NCBI GenBank assembly: GCA_051252455.1
Contig: JBPOFM010000003.1
Span: 248,001 to 312,000, forward strand
DNA length: 64,000 bases
DNA from: JBPOFM01 sp051252455
Lineage (GTDB): Bacteria; Bacteroidota; Bacteroidia; Flavobacteriales; Flavobacteriaceae
Reading direction: 5' to 3'
The notes under the pieces are model-generated. The model was not told the DNA's origin. It did no database searches and saw only the letters and a program-made list of their open reading frames with translations. The translations under genes and the position numbers were made by a program. Below are positions 46,189 through 55,380 of this stretch, piece by piece; within the stretch, counting starts at the first letter, position 1, and each line of letters begins with the position of its first letter.

Positions 46189-47405
46189 GAGTCTTAAATC
46201 TATTAAAAATCGCAAACAAAGCCATCGTTCTTAATAAAACTAGAACCTTGCTAACCATGTTAGGCATCATCATTGGTGTGGCATCGGTTATTGCTATGCT
46301 CGCCATAGGCGAAGGTTCTAAAGAAAGCATTCGTAGCTCCATTTCCAATATGGGCTCCAATATGATTACCATACGCCCAGGCGCTGATGACCGAGGACCC
46401 GCAAGAGGAAGTGGTGGGGATAAACAAACCTTAACGCTTCAAGATTACGAAGTCATAAAAGAAAAAGCAACAACATTAAGTTATATCACACCCGTGGTGA
46501 ATGGTGGCGGACAAGTCATCAATGGTTCCAACAACTGGCCAAGTACTATTTATGGTGTCAATCCAGAGTATCTCAATATAAAAGTGGTGGGTTTACAAAG
46601 CGGAAGTATGTTTACGGATGCCGAAGTACAATCCGCTTCAAAAGTCGTGTTGATTGGTCAAACGGTTGTAGATAATGTGTTTCCTGATGGACAAGAACCT
46701 GTTGGGCAAATGATACGATTTAATAATATTCCGTTCAAAGTCATTGGGGTTTTAGAAGAAAAAGGCGAAAATACCTTTGGTCAAGATCAGGATGATGTTG
46801 TGATTGCGCCTTACACTACGGTTCAAAAACGTATTTTGGCTATTGATTACTTAAACCAAGTGATGGCGTCGGCTGTGAGTGAGGATGACGCACCTGAAGC
46901 CGTGACACAAGTGACGGAAATTTTGCGTTCACAACACAAATTGATGGACAATGAAGAAGATGATTTTACTGTGCGTTCTATGGAAGAACTCATTTCTACC
47001 TTTAGTTCTACGAGTGAGATGTTGACTATCCTATTAGTGGCAGTCGCAAGTATTTCGCTATTGATTGGTGGGATTGGCATTATGAATATCATGTATGTAT
47101 CCGTAAAGGAACGTACAAAAGAAATTGGTTTGCGTTTAGCAGTAGGAGGCAAAGGATCTGATATTTTAATGCAGTTTTTAATCGAAGCGATTCTAATAAG
47201 TATTACAGGTGGCGTGTTAGGCGTCATTTTAGGGCTTGGAGCGACGGTCTTTATAGAAAAATTCTTAAATTGGCCCACAAGCGTTGCCATGTATTCTATC
47301 ATTATATCGTTTGCTGTTTGTGCTGTAACTGGTATCTTTTTTGGATGGTACCCAGCGAGAAAAGCATCAGCTTTAGATCCAATAACTGCTTTACGTTATG
47401 AATAA
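46185..47405 (+). CDS. MacB-type ABC transporter permease (FtsX family)
   Basis: A four-helix mechanotransmission permease, 406 residues. The N-terminal helix (TLLTMLGIIIGVASVIAML), a large periplasmic MacB domain (about 45-270) and a C-terminal FtsX block (LLVAVASISLLIGGIGIMNI, SVKERTKEIGLRLAVGGKGS, GWYPARKASALDPITALRYE) are complete. It probably expels a hydrophobic compound, peptide or lipoprotein with the TolC and adaptor partners. Its stop overlaps the next gene, tying efflux to thioredoxin-fold proteins. Confidence 0.95.
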   Translation: MRVLNLLKIANKAIVLNKTRTLLTMLGIIIGVASVIAMLAIGEGSKESIRSSISNMGSNMITIRPGADDRGPARGSGGDKQTLTLQDYEVIKEKATTLSYITPVVNGGGQVINGSNNWPSTIYGVNPEYLNIKVVGLQSGSMFTDAEVQSASKVVLIGQTVVDNVFPDGQEPVGQMIRFNNIPFKVIGVLEEKGENTFGQDQDDVVIAPYTTVQKRILAIDYLNQVMASAVSEDDAPEAVTQVTEILRSQHKLMDNEEDDFTVRSMEELISTFSSTSEMLTILLVAVASISLLIGGIGIMNIMYVSVKERTKEIGLRLAVGGKGSDILMQFLIEAILISITGGVLGVILGLGATVFIEKFLNWPTSVAMYSIIISFAVCAVTGIFFGWYPARKASALDPITALRYE

Positions 47406-47937
47406 AAACAGCTCAATAATGAAAAAGAAGTTCTTGGGACTATTTTTCCTATTTTTATGTTATGGTTTTAGTGTAACACCGCTTCAATCACAGACACTTG
47501 CTAGTAGCGTAAAGGAACAGGAGATTCCTATTTATGATTTTGATTCATTAGAATCTTTATTATATACGAAGTCGGGAAAAACCTATATCGTTAATTTCTG
47601 GGCAATGTGGTGTGCTCCTTGCGTGAAAGAGTTGCCTATTTTTCAAGCATATGAAAAAAACAATCCTGATGTAGATGTTTTGCTAGTAAGTCTTGATTTT
47701 CCAAAAGATATTGAGAGTAAGCTTAAGCCTTTTCTAAAGAAAAATGGCATCACTTCTAAAGTGGTATTACTCGATGATCCTGATTCTAACAGCTGGATAA
47801 ACAAAATTGATCCCAATTGGTCAGGGGCGATACCCTTCACCATAGTATTCAATAACAAAAAACGTTCATTTCACGAACGTGCTTTTACTAGTCTGCAAGA
47901 CTTGGAATATGTCATCAATCAAACAATTAATAAATAA
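47398..47937 (+). CDS. TlpA-like thioredoxin-fold lipoprotein or periplasmic protein
   Basis: A 179-residue exported thioredoxin. The signal segment (LGLFFLFLCYGFSVTPLQSQ) precedes a thioredoxin fold with active site NFWAMWCAPCVKELP (WCAPC). The ATG at 47398 lies inside the permease gene; a second ATG at 47419 gives a tighter signal peptide and may be the true start. It likely reduces disulfides in the periplasm. Operon membership with MacAB is shown by the overlap. Confidence 0.88.
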   Translation: MNKNSSIMKKKFLGLFFLFLCYGFSVTPLQSQTLASSVKEQEIPIYDFDSLESLLYTKSGKTYIVNFWAMWCAPCVKELPIFQAYEKNNPDVDVLLVSLDFPKDIESKLKPFLKKNGITSKVVLLDDPDSNSWINKIDPNWSGAIPFTIVFNNKKRSFHERAFTSLQDLEYVINQTINK

Positions 47938-47947
47938 ATCCAAAACA

Positions 47948-48643
47948 ATGAAAAAAAACAGTTTATGCCTCACAGCAATCGTTTTACTATGTAGTTTTTT
48001 TATAACTACTAACACTTTCGCACAAGAAAGAAAAGGACCGCCAGAAAATGGCGAACGTAAAGGGCCTCCAAAAGGTGGTCACAGTCCTGAACAAACAAAA
48101 ACCCTAGAGGAAATTGGTGGGTATAAAATTGGTGATGTAGCCACCGCTTTTAAACTTAAAAATAGTGATGGCAAATTATTTTCATTGTCAGACATCAAAG
48201 ATGCAAAGGGTTATATTGTCGTTTTTACTTGTAACGAATGTCCATTTGCAAAAATGTATGAAGATCGTTTAATTGCGTTGCACAAAGAATACGCTCCTAA
48301 AGGATATTCAGTAGTGGCAATAAACCCCAACAGTAGCCAGGAAAACGAAAAAGAAAGCTTTGAAGCGATGCAGGCAAGAGCAAAGGAAAAGGTATTTCCT
48401 TTTGTTTATTTGGTTGATGATGGGACCATATATTCTCAATATGGAGCTGTAAGGACGCCTCACGTTTTTCTCTTGGATAAAGAACGAAGAGTGCAATACA
48501 TTGGTACTATCGATAACAATTCAAGGGAAGCTGAAAATGTAACTGAAAAGTATGTTGAAAATGCGATTATTTCACTGGAAAGTGGCAAGAAACCAGATCC
48601 CAACTTAACGAAAGCGATTGGTTGTCCTGTCAAAGGAAATTAG
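47948..48643 (+). CDS. Exported thioredoxin/peroxiredoxin-like protein with CNECP motif
   Basis: AhpC/TSA-like thioredoxin-fold protein of 231 residues from the ATG at 47948 (an upstream frame extension overlaps the previous gene and is not needed). The signal peptide ends near TTNTFAQ, followed by a charged low-complexity stretch (GPPENGERKGPPKGG). The fold has GDVATAFKLKNSDGKLFSLS, then VVFTCNECPFAKMYEDRL and VVAINPNSSQENEKESFEAM. CNEC replaces WCxxC. It belongs to the AhpC/TSA-like branch often seen with metal or redox-linked operons. Its exact reaction is not known. Confidence 0.85.
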   Translation: MKKNSLCLTAIVLLCSFFITTNTFAQERKGPPENGERKGPPKGGHSPEQTKTLEEIGGYKIGDVATAFKLKNSDGKLFSLSDIKDAKGYIVVFTCNECPFAKMYEDRLIALHKEYAPKGYSVVAINPNSSQENEKESFEAMQARAKEKVFPFVYLVDDGTIYSQYGAVRTPHVFLLDKERRVQYIGTIDNNSREAENVTEKYVENAIISLESGKKPDPNLTKAIGCPVKGN

Positions 48644-48676
48644 ATATTTAAAACGGAGTAGTTTAGAAATAATCCT

Positions 48677-49711
48677 ATGTATAAAAATAAAAGAATAATC
48701 ATCTTTTCCCATATACTTGTATGGCTGGTATTATTCAGCATGCCTTATGTTTTATCGTTTGGACAATCACTAGAGATCGATAGGATTATAGCACATTTTT
48801 GGATTCCTTTAGCGCTTTATGCCATCATTTTTTATATAAATTATTTTATACTAATCGATCGATTTTTATTCGCTAAGAAAATGCTCTTTTTTGTGATTAT
48901 CAATTTAGCGATGATTGCTTTATTCATTATTTTAAAGGAGCAAATAGAAAATACGTTCTACAGCCATTTAATGAAAAAACCATCAAATGATGATGGCAAT
49001 GGACCACCTTTCAAGATGTTTTTCTACATACAAATGTTGTCGTATATGGCGCCTTTACTTTTTTCAATTGCGATAAAAACAACAATTCGCTGGAATAAAA
49101 CAGAAGCAGAACGTAAGGAGGCGGCTCATATTAAACTAAAGTCCGAATTGCAACATCTGCATTACCAATTGCAACCGCATTTCTTTTTTAATTCGCTAAA
49201 TAATATTTACGCCTTGGTAGATATCTCACCAGATCAGGCCAAAACATCGATTCACAGTTTAAGTAAGCTGATGCGCTATATGTTGTATGATACGAATGAA
49301 GAATTAGTTCCGCTTTCAAAAGAAATAGATTTCATGAAAAAGTACATTGATTTGATGAAGTTGCGCGTATCAGACAAAACGACGGTCAAGTACAGTTTTC
49401 CTTCAGAAATAATAGGCATTCAAATAGCACCTTTATTATTTATTTCATTAATAGAAAATGCTTTCAAACATGGCGTTTCAGCAAGTAAAAAAAGTGAGAT
49501 AAACATTGAGATGACAGTACATAAAAAAACAGTGCGATTTGCGATTGAAAATGCAAATTTCCCTAAAAGAACGGATGATAAAAGCGGTTCAGGAATTGGA
49601 CTTCAAAACGTTGAAAAGCGACTACAATTGCTATATCCGAATAAAAATCGCTTTGAAACAACCTCAAAAGGTGAAGAGTTTAATGTACTTTTAGAAATAG
49701 AAACATCGTAA
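48677..49711 (+). CDS. LytS-type sensor histidine kinase
   Basis: Inner-membrane sensor kinase of the LytS/YehU group; 344 residues. Four membrane helices occupy about 5-140 (IIIFSHILVWLVLFSMPYV, MLFFVIINLAMIALFIIL). The His_kinase domain has the phosphoacceptor in LHYQLQPHFFFNSLNNIYAL, the N-box in FISLIENAFKHGVSASKKSE and the G-box GSGIGLQNVEKRLQLLYPN. It is coupled to the LytTR regulator (3-base gap) and lies in the efflux operon, probably sensing envelope stress. Ligand unknown. Confidence 0.93.
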   Translation: MYKNKRIIIFSHILVWLVLFSMPYVLSFGQSLEIDRIIAHFWIPLALYAIIFYINYFILIDRFLFAKKMLFFVIINLAMIALFIILKEQIENTFYSHLMKKPSNDDGNGPPFKMFFYIQMLSYMAPLLFSIAIKTTIRWNKTEAERKEAAHIKLKSELQHLHYQLQPHFFFNSLNNIYALVDISPDQAKTSIHSLSKLMRYMLYDTNEELVPLSKEIDFMKKYIDLMKLRVSDKTTVKYSFPSEIIGIQIAPLLFISLIENAFKHGVSASKKSEINIEMTVHKKTVRFAIENANFPKRTDDKSGSGIGLQNVEKRLQLLYPNKNRFETTSKGEEFNVLLEIETS

Positions 49712-49714
49712 ATA

Positions 49715-50443
49715 ATGAACAGCCTAAAAATTACCTGTGTGATCGTGGACGATGAGCCTATGGCTTTGAATTTAGGGGAAAGCTATGTGGAAAAAACACC
49801 GTTTTTAGAGCTAAAAAAAAAGTGCAGTAGCGCCATTGAAGCCATGGAATTCATTAAAAATGAACCTGTTGATTTATTATTTTTGGACATACAGATGCCA
49901 GATTTAACAGGGATTGAGTTTTCAAAAATGTTGCCCAAAGAAACTCGTGTCATATTTACCACAGCATTTGACCAATACGCATTAGAAGGTTTCAAAGTCG
50001 AAGCTTTGGACTATTTGCTAAAACCGTTTGATTATGCTGAATTTCTAGCAGCTGCCAACAAAGCCAGTGCGTGGTTTACATTAGTAAAAGGAAATAAGCA
50101 AAATGTTCTTTCTGAAGAAAAGGAATTTCTTTTTGTAAAATCAGAATATAAGCAACTCCGTATTAAACTAGCTGATGTACTGTATTTTGAAGGTTTAAAA
50201 GACTACATTAAAATTTGGCTAAAAGATAATACCAAACCCATTTTAACCTTAATGAGCTTAAAATCTTTAGAAGAAGAACTGCCAAGCACTCAATTTATGA
50301 GAGTGCATCGTTCCTTTATAGTGTCTTTAAAAAATATTGAGGTTATTGAGCGCAGTCAGATCATCATCAACAAACAACGTATCACCATCTCGGATCAGTA
50401 CAGAGAAACATTTTCGGAGTTTATCAATAACAATTCGCTTTAA
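49715..50443 (+). CDS. LytTR-family response regulator
   Basis: DNA-binding response regulator of 242 residues. The receiver domain (1-120) has acidic pocket VIVDDEP and phosphoacceptor D58 in LLFLDIQMPDLTGIEF. The C-terminal LytTR domain (about 145-240) contains LFVKSEYKQLRIKLADVLYF, FEGLKDYIKIWLKDN and FMRVHRSFIVSLKNIEVIER. It acts with the LytS-type kinase and probably regulates this operon. A terminator follows. Confidence 0.95.
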   Translation: MNSLKITCVIVDDEPMALNLGESYVEKTPFLELKKKCSSAIEAMEFIKNEPVDLLFLDIQMPDLTGIEFSKMLPKETRVIFTTAFDQYALEGFKVEALDYLLKPFDYAEFLAAANKASAWFTLVKGNKQNVLSEEKEFLFVKSEYKQLRIKLADVLYFEGLKDYIKIWLKDNTKPILTLMSLKSLEEELPSTQFMRVHRSFIVSLKNIEVIERSQIIINKQRITISDQYRETFSEFINNNSL

Positions 50444-50490
50444 TTCTCACATTTTTTGTTTTTCATTTCTGTGAAATCCATAAATTAGTT

Positions 50491-50518
50491 GAGACAAATA
50501 GACTGGTTGTCTCTTTTT
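50491..50518 (+). terminator. Intrinsic terminator after the LytTR gene
   Basis: GAGACAA (50491-50497), nine-base loop, TTGTCTC (50507-50513), then TTTTT. It ends the rightward efflux/LytSR operon. Confidence 0.7.
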
Positions 50519-50613
50519 CAGTGATTAATGAAAGTATATTTGGTCCATCAAGATACCATAGAGTCACCGTCTGATATTTACAACAAGTTAAAAAACCTAA
50601 TAATCTAGATATT

Positions 50614-51615
50614 ATGAAAAAAATTTTAATAGCCATAGCAATACTATTCTTGACAATTCAAGTTTCTAAAGCACAAACCGAAAATTTACAGTGGTTAGAT
50701 ATTGAATTGTCCAATTACGACTATCCTTACACTGTTAAAACGCTCAACTTAAACATACAAGAGCAGCAATTAAAGATGGCCTATATGGATGTTGAGCCAC
50801 AAAATTATAACGGTAAAAACATTGTGCTTTTTCATGGTAAAAATTTCAATGGTGCCTATTGGAAAACCACCATTGAGGCATTAACCAATGAAGGTTATCG
50901 TGTCATAGTTCCAGACCAGATAGGCTTTGGGAAATCATCTAAACCTCAATATTTTCATTATACATTTCAACAATTGGCACAAAACACCAAAACATTATTA
51001 GACACCCTAAAAGTAAAAAGGACAGCTATATTAGGACATTCGATGGGTGGAATGTTGGCGACTCGTTTTGCATTGATGTATCCTGACGTTACGGAGAAAT
51101 TTATTTTAGAAAACCCCATAGGCCTTGAGGACTGGAAATTGAAAGTGCCTTACAAACCCGTAGAATGGTGGTATGAAAATGAACTTGAGAAAAGCTATGA
51201 AGGCATCAAAAAATATCAATTGGTCAATTATTATGACAACAAATGGAAACCCGAATACGACGAATGGGTCCACTTGCTTGCTGGTTGGACGTTGAATTCG
51301 GATTATAAAACCATTGCTTGGAACGCTGCCTTGACGTATGACATGATTTTTACGCAACCTGTAGTCTATGAATTTAAATATATTACAGCACCTACGTTAC
51401 TTATTATTGGTACGAGAGATCGTACCGCATTAGGAAAACCGTTGGTTATAGAAGAAGTTCGAAAAACGATGGGATTATATGACAAACTTGGAAAGGCAAC
51501 ACAAAAAGTAATACCGAATTCGGAGCTGGTAGAAATAGAAAACGTTGGGCATTTACCACATATTGAAAAATTTGAAAGTTTCATTAAGCCTCTTGTACGA
51601 TTTTTGAACCAATAG
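50614..51615 (+). CDS. Exported alpha/beta-fold hydrolase
   Basis: A 333-residue hydrolase with an N-terminal signal peptide (ILFLTIQVSKAQTEN). Catalytic features are the nucleophile elbow ILGHSMGGMLATRFA, a possible acid in IIGTRDRTALGKP and histidine in VENVGHLPHIEKF. The oxyanion region VLFHGKNFNGAYWKTTIEAL is typical of epoxide-hydrolase or haloalkane-type relatives. Substrate unknown. A TATATTTG box lies at 50535-50542 upstream, but a suitable -33 partner is not visible. It is a single gene. Confidence 0.88.
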   Translation: MKKILIAIAILFLTIQVSKAQTENLQWLDIELSNYDYPYTVKTLNLNIQEQQLKMAYMDVEPQNYNGKNIVLFHGKNFNGAYWKTTIEALTNEGYRVIVPDQIGFGKSSKPQYFHYTFQQLAQNTKTLLDTLKVKRTAILGHSMGGMLATRFALMYPDVTEKFILENPIGLEDWKLKVPYKPVEWWYENELEKSYEGIKKYQLVNYYDNKWKPEYDEWVHLLAGWTLNSDYKTIAWNAALTYDMIFTQPVVYEFKYITAPTLLIIGTRDRTALGKPLVIEEVRKTMGLYDKLGKATQKVIPNSELVEIENVGHLPHIEKFESFIKPLVRFLNQ

Positions 51616-51737
51616 CATTGACGACAGCAAATCCTTGCTTCGACAATGTTCAATCAAATTCGTAGAATTTAAGAGCTAGTATGGTTTCATTGTTTGGCAC
51701 CAAAAGATTAACTTTAAGAACATTAAAATGACATATC

Positions 51738-52625
51738 ATGAAACCAATTAAAAAAGAAGATATCCACCAAGAATTATTTGAACTCTATGACGACTATGCC
51801 CACAATAAAATCGGACGTCGCCAGTTTGTTGAAAAACTATCACTATATGCTATTGGTGGGCTCACCGTGGGTTCTTTGTTGAGTTTTATGTCTCCCGATT
51901 ATGTGACCACTTTATTAGTGTCTAAAGATGATGCACGATTAGAATCTGATTATGTGACTTATGATTCTCCCAAAGGTGGCGGCAGCATCAAGGCCTTACT
52001 GTCCACGCCCAAAGATATTTCAGGGAAACTTCCGGGTGTCATCGTTGTACATGAAAACCGAGGACTGAACCCATACATTGAAGATGTGGGGCGACAAACA
52101 GCCTTGGCTGGATTCATCAGTATTGCACCCGATGGTTTATCGCCTTTAGGTGGCTATCCTGGCAATGATGATGATGGCAGAACGATGTTACAACAAAGGG
52201 ATCGCGATGAAATGTTGGAAGATTTTATAGCAGCATTTTACTACCTCAAAAATCATGAGAACTGTGACGGAAATATCGGCATTGTAGGTTTTTGCTATGG
52301 CGGCAGTGTTTCCAATATGTTGGCTGTACGTGTGCCAGAACTAAAAGCGGCCGTTCCTTTTTATGGCGGACAGCCCACAGCTGAAGAAACCAAATCGATA
52401 ATAGCACCACTACTTATTCACTATGCCGAACTCGACAAGCGCGTCAATGAAGGCTGGCCAGACTATGAAGCCGCTCTAAAAGCGAATGACAAAGAGTATA
52501 CCGTTCATTTTTATCCTGATACCAATCATGGGTTTCATAACACCACGACTCCACGCTATGATAAACTTGCTGCCGAGCTCGCTTGGGAACGAACGATTGC
52601 GTTTTTTAAGGAGAAGTTGGTTTAG
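51738..52625 (+). CDS. Dienelactone hydrolase family protein with twin-arginine-like N-terminus
   Basis: A 295-residue hydrolase. The N-terminal NKIGRRQFVEKLSLYAIGG followed by a hydrophobic stretch resembles a Tat signal (RRQF). The hydrolase fold has the nucleophile in IVGFCYGGSVSNM (Cys, as in dienelactone hydrolases), an acidic residue in LIHYAELDKRVNEG and the histidine in DTNHGFHNTTTPRY. It may hydrolyse lactones or esters in the periplasm. It lies 122 bases after the alpha/beta hydrolase. Confidence 0.9.
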   Translation: MKPIKKEDIHQELFELYDDYAHNKIGRRQFVEKLSLYAIGGLTVGSLLSFMSPDYVTTLLVSKDDARLESDYVTYDSPKGGGSIKALLSTPKDISGKLPGVIVVHENRGLNPYIEDVGRQTALAGFISIAPDGLSPLGGYPGNDDDGRTMLQQRDRDEMLEDFIAAFYYLKNHENCDGNIGIVGFCYGGSVSNMLAVRVPELKAAVPFYGGQPTAEETKSIIAPLLIHYAELDKRVNEGWPDYEAALKANDKEYTVHFYPDTNHGFHNTTTPRYDKLAAELAWERTIAFFKEKLV

Positions 52626-52647
52626 AGATTGAGGTTTAGAGTTTGAT

Positions 52648-52673
52648 ATATCCCACCAATATTGATGGGATAT
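52648..52673 (+). terminator. Hairpin after the dienelactone hydrolase gene
   Basis: ATATCCCA (52648-52655) pairs perfectly with TGGGATAT (52666-52673) around a 10-base loop. No long T tract, so termination is possible but not certain. Confidence 0.45.
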
Positions 52674-52710
52674 GTTTATGTTAGAACTAATACATGGTTC
52701 ACTCAACAAG

Positions 52711-52881
52711 ATGAAATATCAAATTCTAGATTTTAAAAACTTACACACAAACTTTGCTTCGGACAGACAGGTTTGGGCAAAATAGAATGACCCAGACTAT
52801 AACAAATATATTGACGAGATTCGAGGCCGCTTCAATAAAAGAAATTCAATTTTGTCATTGGTATGGTCAAAATTTAAATGA
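52711..52881 (+). pseudogene. Small decayed gene with an in-frame stop
   Basis: From ATG at 52711 the frame reads KYQILDFKNLHTNFASDRQV and WAK, meets TAG at 52783-52785, then continues in the same frame as NDPDYNKYIDEIRGRFNKRN and SILSLVWSKFK to TGA at 52879-52881. The composition on both sides is protein-like, so one nonsense mutation in a small gene of about 56 codons is likely. I recognise no family. Confidence 0.4.
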
Positions 52882-53329
52882 CAATAATTGAACAAACCGT
52901 TGAGATTCATCCTTAACATCTTAATTTTTGCCTTATAGACAATTGTCACTCAAATCGGCGAGATTGTATATTTGATTTCAGTTTTACTTTCCAAAAACTG
53001 TAGCTAACAAAACACGTGGAAATTTTACAGCTGAATACCATAGGAAATATACATTCAAAGTACACGAGAGCAACATTGCAGACTCAACTGCATGGACCAT
53101 AAATGGCGTCACTCGTGGCCAAATATATACAGTATCCACGGTACATTTTCAGCGAATTTTCGTACTTTTAGAACTTCATTGTGATAAATTCACTCATTCA
53201 GACCAACTATGTTTGACCAATTTATACATTAGTTTCACATGCTTACTAATTAAATTCATAAATACGCGACAAGCATCTTAAAAATTATGTTCCCGCAAAT
53301 CACCCTAAATATTCTTACCTCTAAAATCT

Positions 53330-54913
53330 ATGAAATTTATTGTATTATCCCTAATCGCTTCATTTTTATTACACTTTACTTCAACTGCACAAAACACCAT
53401 CTTAAAAAAAGCTGTGGACCATTATGAAAAAGCGGTAGACTTTGAAGGTAAGAATATAGACAGTTCTTTTGTATATACTGAAAAAGCGTATCAGCTTTTG
53501 AAACCAAATGACACTTTGAATTCTACCTTTTCCGACGTCCTCAATCAATATGGCAGAATCTATTTTTTCAAAAAAGACTATCAAAAAGCCTATGGATATT
53601 TTAAGCGTTGTTATGATATTTCCATAGCGACCAATCAGGAGGAAAATGCCAATAAGGTGAAAGTAAACATGGCGGTCTGCCAAAGACAACTAAACAATAA
53701 TAAGGTTGCTCTCGAAGATTTATTTGACGTTGCAAACTATTATGAGAGAACGAACAGTTCTGATATTAATTTGGGCAAAACCTATGTCAACATTGCCGAC
53801 TTATACATGCTGAACAAACAGCATGAATTTGCAGAAACGTATTATAAAAAATCCACTTCCTTTTTTGAACCAGATTCTCACATTTTTGTGCAGTTACAAA
53901 GCAATCGTATTGCCAATTTCAATTCGTTTGATACCGATAAATCAATGGAAATCATCACTGCCGTTGAAGCTACCACTCAAATGGATAGTTTACCGGTATC
54001 CGTCAGTGCCCCTCTTATCAATAGCATTGCTCAAACCATGGTACGGACAGGAAATTATGAAAAAGGCATCAATTACACCTTGAAAGGATTGGAGATAAAG
54101 AAAAAAAGCGGTCTAACCAAAGCCATTGCTGTCCAATATAATAACATGGGAGACATTTATATAAAGACAAAAAATTACCCGCTTGCTATCACCTATTTAG
54201 ACTCCGCGTTAGAAACATCAGCCACACATAGACAGCAATTCCAGATTTTGTCCAACCTCAAGAAAGCTCATAAAGGCAACAATAATTTGGAACAGTCCTT
54301 AAAATATGCAGAACAATACATTGCTTTAAAAGATAGCCTTAATGAAGTGCTCACTCAAAAGGAAATTGCAGAGCTGGGCATCAAGTATCAAACGAAAGAG
54401 CAACATAAATTCATAGACAAACTGCAGAGCCTTTCTCTAATATACAAATTTGTTATTGGTTTTGTTTTGTTGTTGGCAATTGTGATAGTGTATAGATTAT
54501 TTAACAAAAATAGTCGTATAAAATCTGAAGTTCAGACACTGCAAGATGAGTTGGCCCATTTTAAAGAATTGCACCAACAACGCCTTGCGGCAACTGCAAG
54601 TGAGCTGATTCATCTAAAAAGCAAAGCGGTACTGGATAGCAACTCCATCCTTTATGTAAAATCTGATGGGCATTATGTAGAGTATCATTTAGATTCTAAA
54701 GCAATACCCGAAGTAGACCGAAATAAATTGAGTGAGGTCCTAAAACAACTTCCAACCGAGTCGTTTGTTAGAATTCACAATTCCTACATCGTCAATATCC
54801 AGCACATCAAAATTATAAACTCAACTAAAATAATGTTGTCCAACGGCGCCTGGATCAATTTATCTAGAACTTATAAGCAAAAACTCAAAGACATCTTACA
54901 TAATGTCGATTAG
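53330..54913 (+). CDS. Membrane-anchored TPR sensor with C-terminal LytTR DNA-binding domain
   Basis: A 527-residue regulator. A signal peptide (SFLLHFTSTAQ) precedes several TPR units (about 30-355; YEKGINYTLKGLEIKKKSGL, YNNMGDIYIKTKNYPLAITY) that would lie in the periplasm. A single membrane helix follows at about 373-392 (FVIGFVLLLAIVIVYRLF), then a coiled coil and a cytoplasmic LytTR domain (about 430-525; SNSILYVKSDGHYVEYHLDS, SFVRIHNSYIVNIQHIKIIN). It has no receiver or kinase domain, so it is a one-component membrane-bound regulator. The next rightward genes encode envelope proteins and may be its targets. Confidence 0.9.
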   Translation: MKFIVLSLIASFLLHFTSTAQNTILKKAVDHYEKAVDFEGKNIDSSFVYTEKAYQLLKPNDTLNSTFSDVLNQYGRIYFFKKDYQKAYGYFKRCYDISIATNQEENANKVKVNMAVCQRQLNNNKVALEDLFDVANYYERTNSSDINLGKTYVNIADLYMLNKQHEFAETYYKKSTSFFEPDSHIFVQLQSNRIANFNSFDTDKSMEIITAVEATTQMDSLPVSVSAPLINSIAQTMVRTGNYEKGINYTLKGLEIKKKSGLTKAIAVQYNNMGDIYIKTKNYPLAITYLDSALETSATHRQQFQILSNLKKAHKGNNNLEQSLKYAEQYIALKDSLNEVLTQKEIAELGIKYQTKEQHKFIDKLQSLSLIYKFVIGFVLLLAIVIVYRLFNKNSRIKSEVQTLQDELAHFKELHQQRLAATASELIHLKSKAVLDSNSILYVKSDGHYVEYHLDSKAIPEVDRNKLSEVLKQLPTESFVRIHNSYIVNIQHIKIINSTKIMLSNGAWINLSRTYKQKLKDILHNVD

Positions 54914-55380
54914 TCCAATCTTTCCTTTTTAAGAAAAAATTCTTTCAGTAAATAATAGCCCAGTTCGATTTCTTAAGAAAACGACTGGGCTATTTCTATA
55001 CAAATCACATGTCGTCCATGCTGTCTTTTAGGTCATTCATGACAAAAATTATGTATAATCCACATATTTTCATTGATTTGGCATATCAATTTTAATGAGG
55101 CCAAAAAATCTTAATAAAATAAAAAAAAATCAAAATGCACCTCAACTGATCTATTGATATACCCAACACTAATCATCTAAATAAACCTAATCCCAAACCC
55201 TTGAACACTAAAAAACTTCACACCATCATCTTCAAAAGTTATAACCTTTGAGTTGCACATCATCAAATCCATCTTTCTTTTTTTCTGAAATACCAATAAT
55301 GGAACATTGCAGATAATTAGGAAAAATTCTATGAAAGATTGTCAATAATACCCAAATACCCGAATCTAAATTTAAAAATC
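54914..55380. other. Intergenic stretch before the FISUMP lipoprotein
   Basis: 467 bases with a strong hairpin at 54954-54994 and otherwise AT-rich sequence. No coding frame is convincing. The promoter of the next operon should be within about 100 bases of 55381, but I cannot place its boxes. Confidence 0.5.
54954..54994 (+). terminator. Intrinsic terminator after the TPR-LytTR gene
   Basis: AATAGCCCAGT (54954-54964) pairs perfectly with ACTGGGCTATT (54984-54994), with further pairing through TCG/CGA and a central TTTCTTAAGAAA. TCTATA follows. Confidence 0.75.

Larger units (their letters stand above)
52626..53329. other. Gene-poor stretch with a decayed reading frame and a hairpin
   Basis: A 704-base gap. 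It begins with an inverted repeat (52648-52673) and a broken frame at 52711-52881. From about 52890 to 53329 there is no open frame, tRNA or repeat that I can support. Several short protein-like pieces in different frames suggest a decayed insertion. Confidence 0.45.

Noticed and set aside
46847..47302. 151-codon frame on the minus strand
   Set aside because: Antisense to the MacB permease; no independent support.
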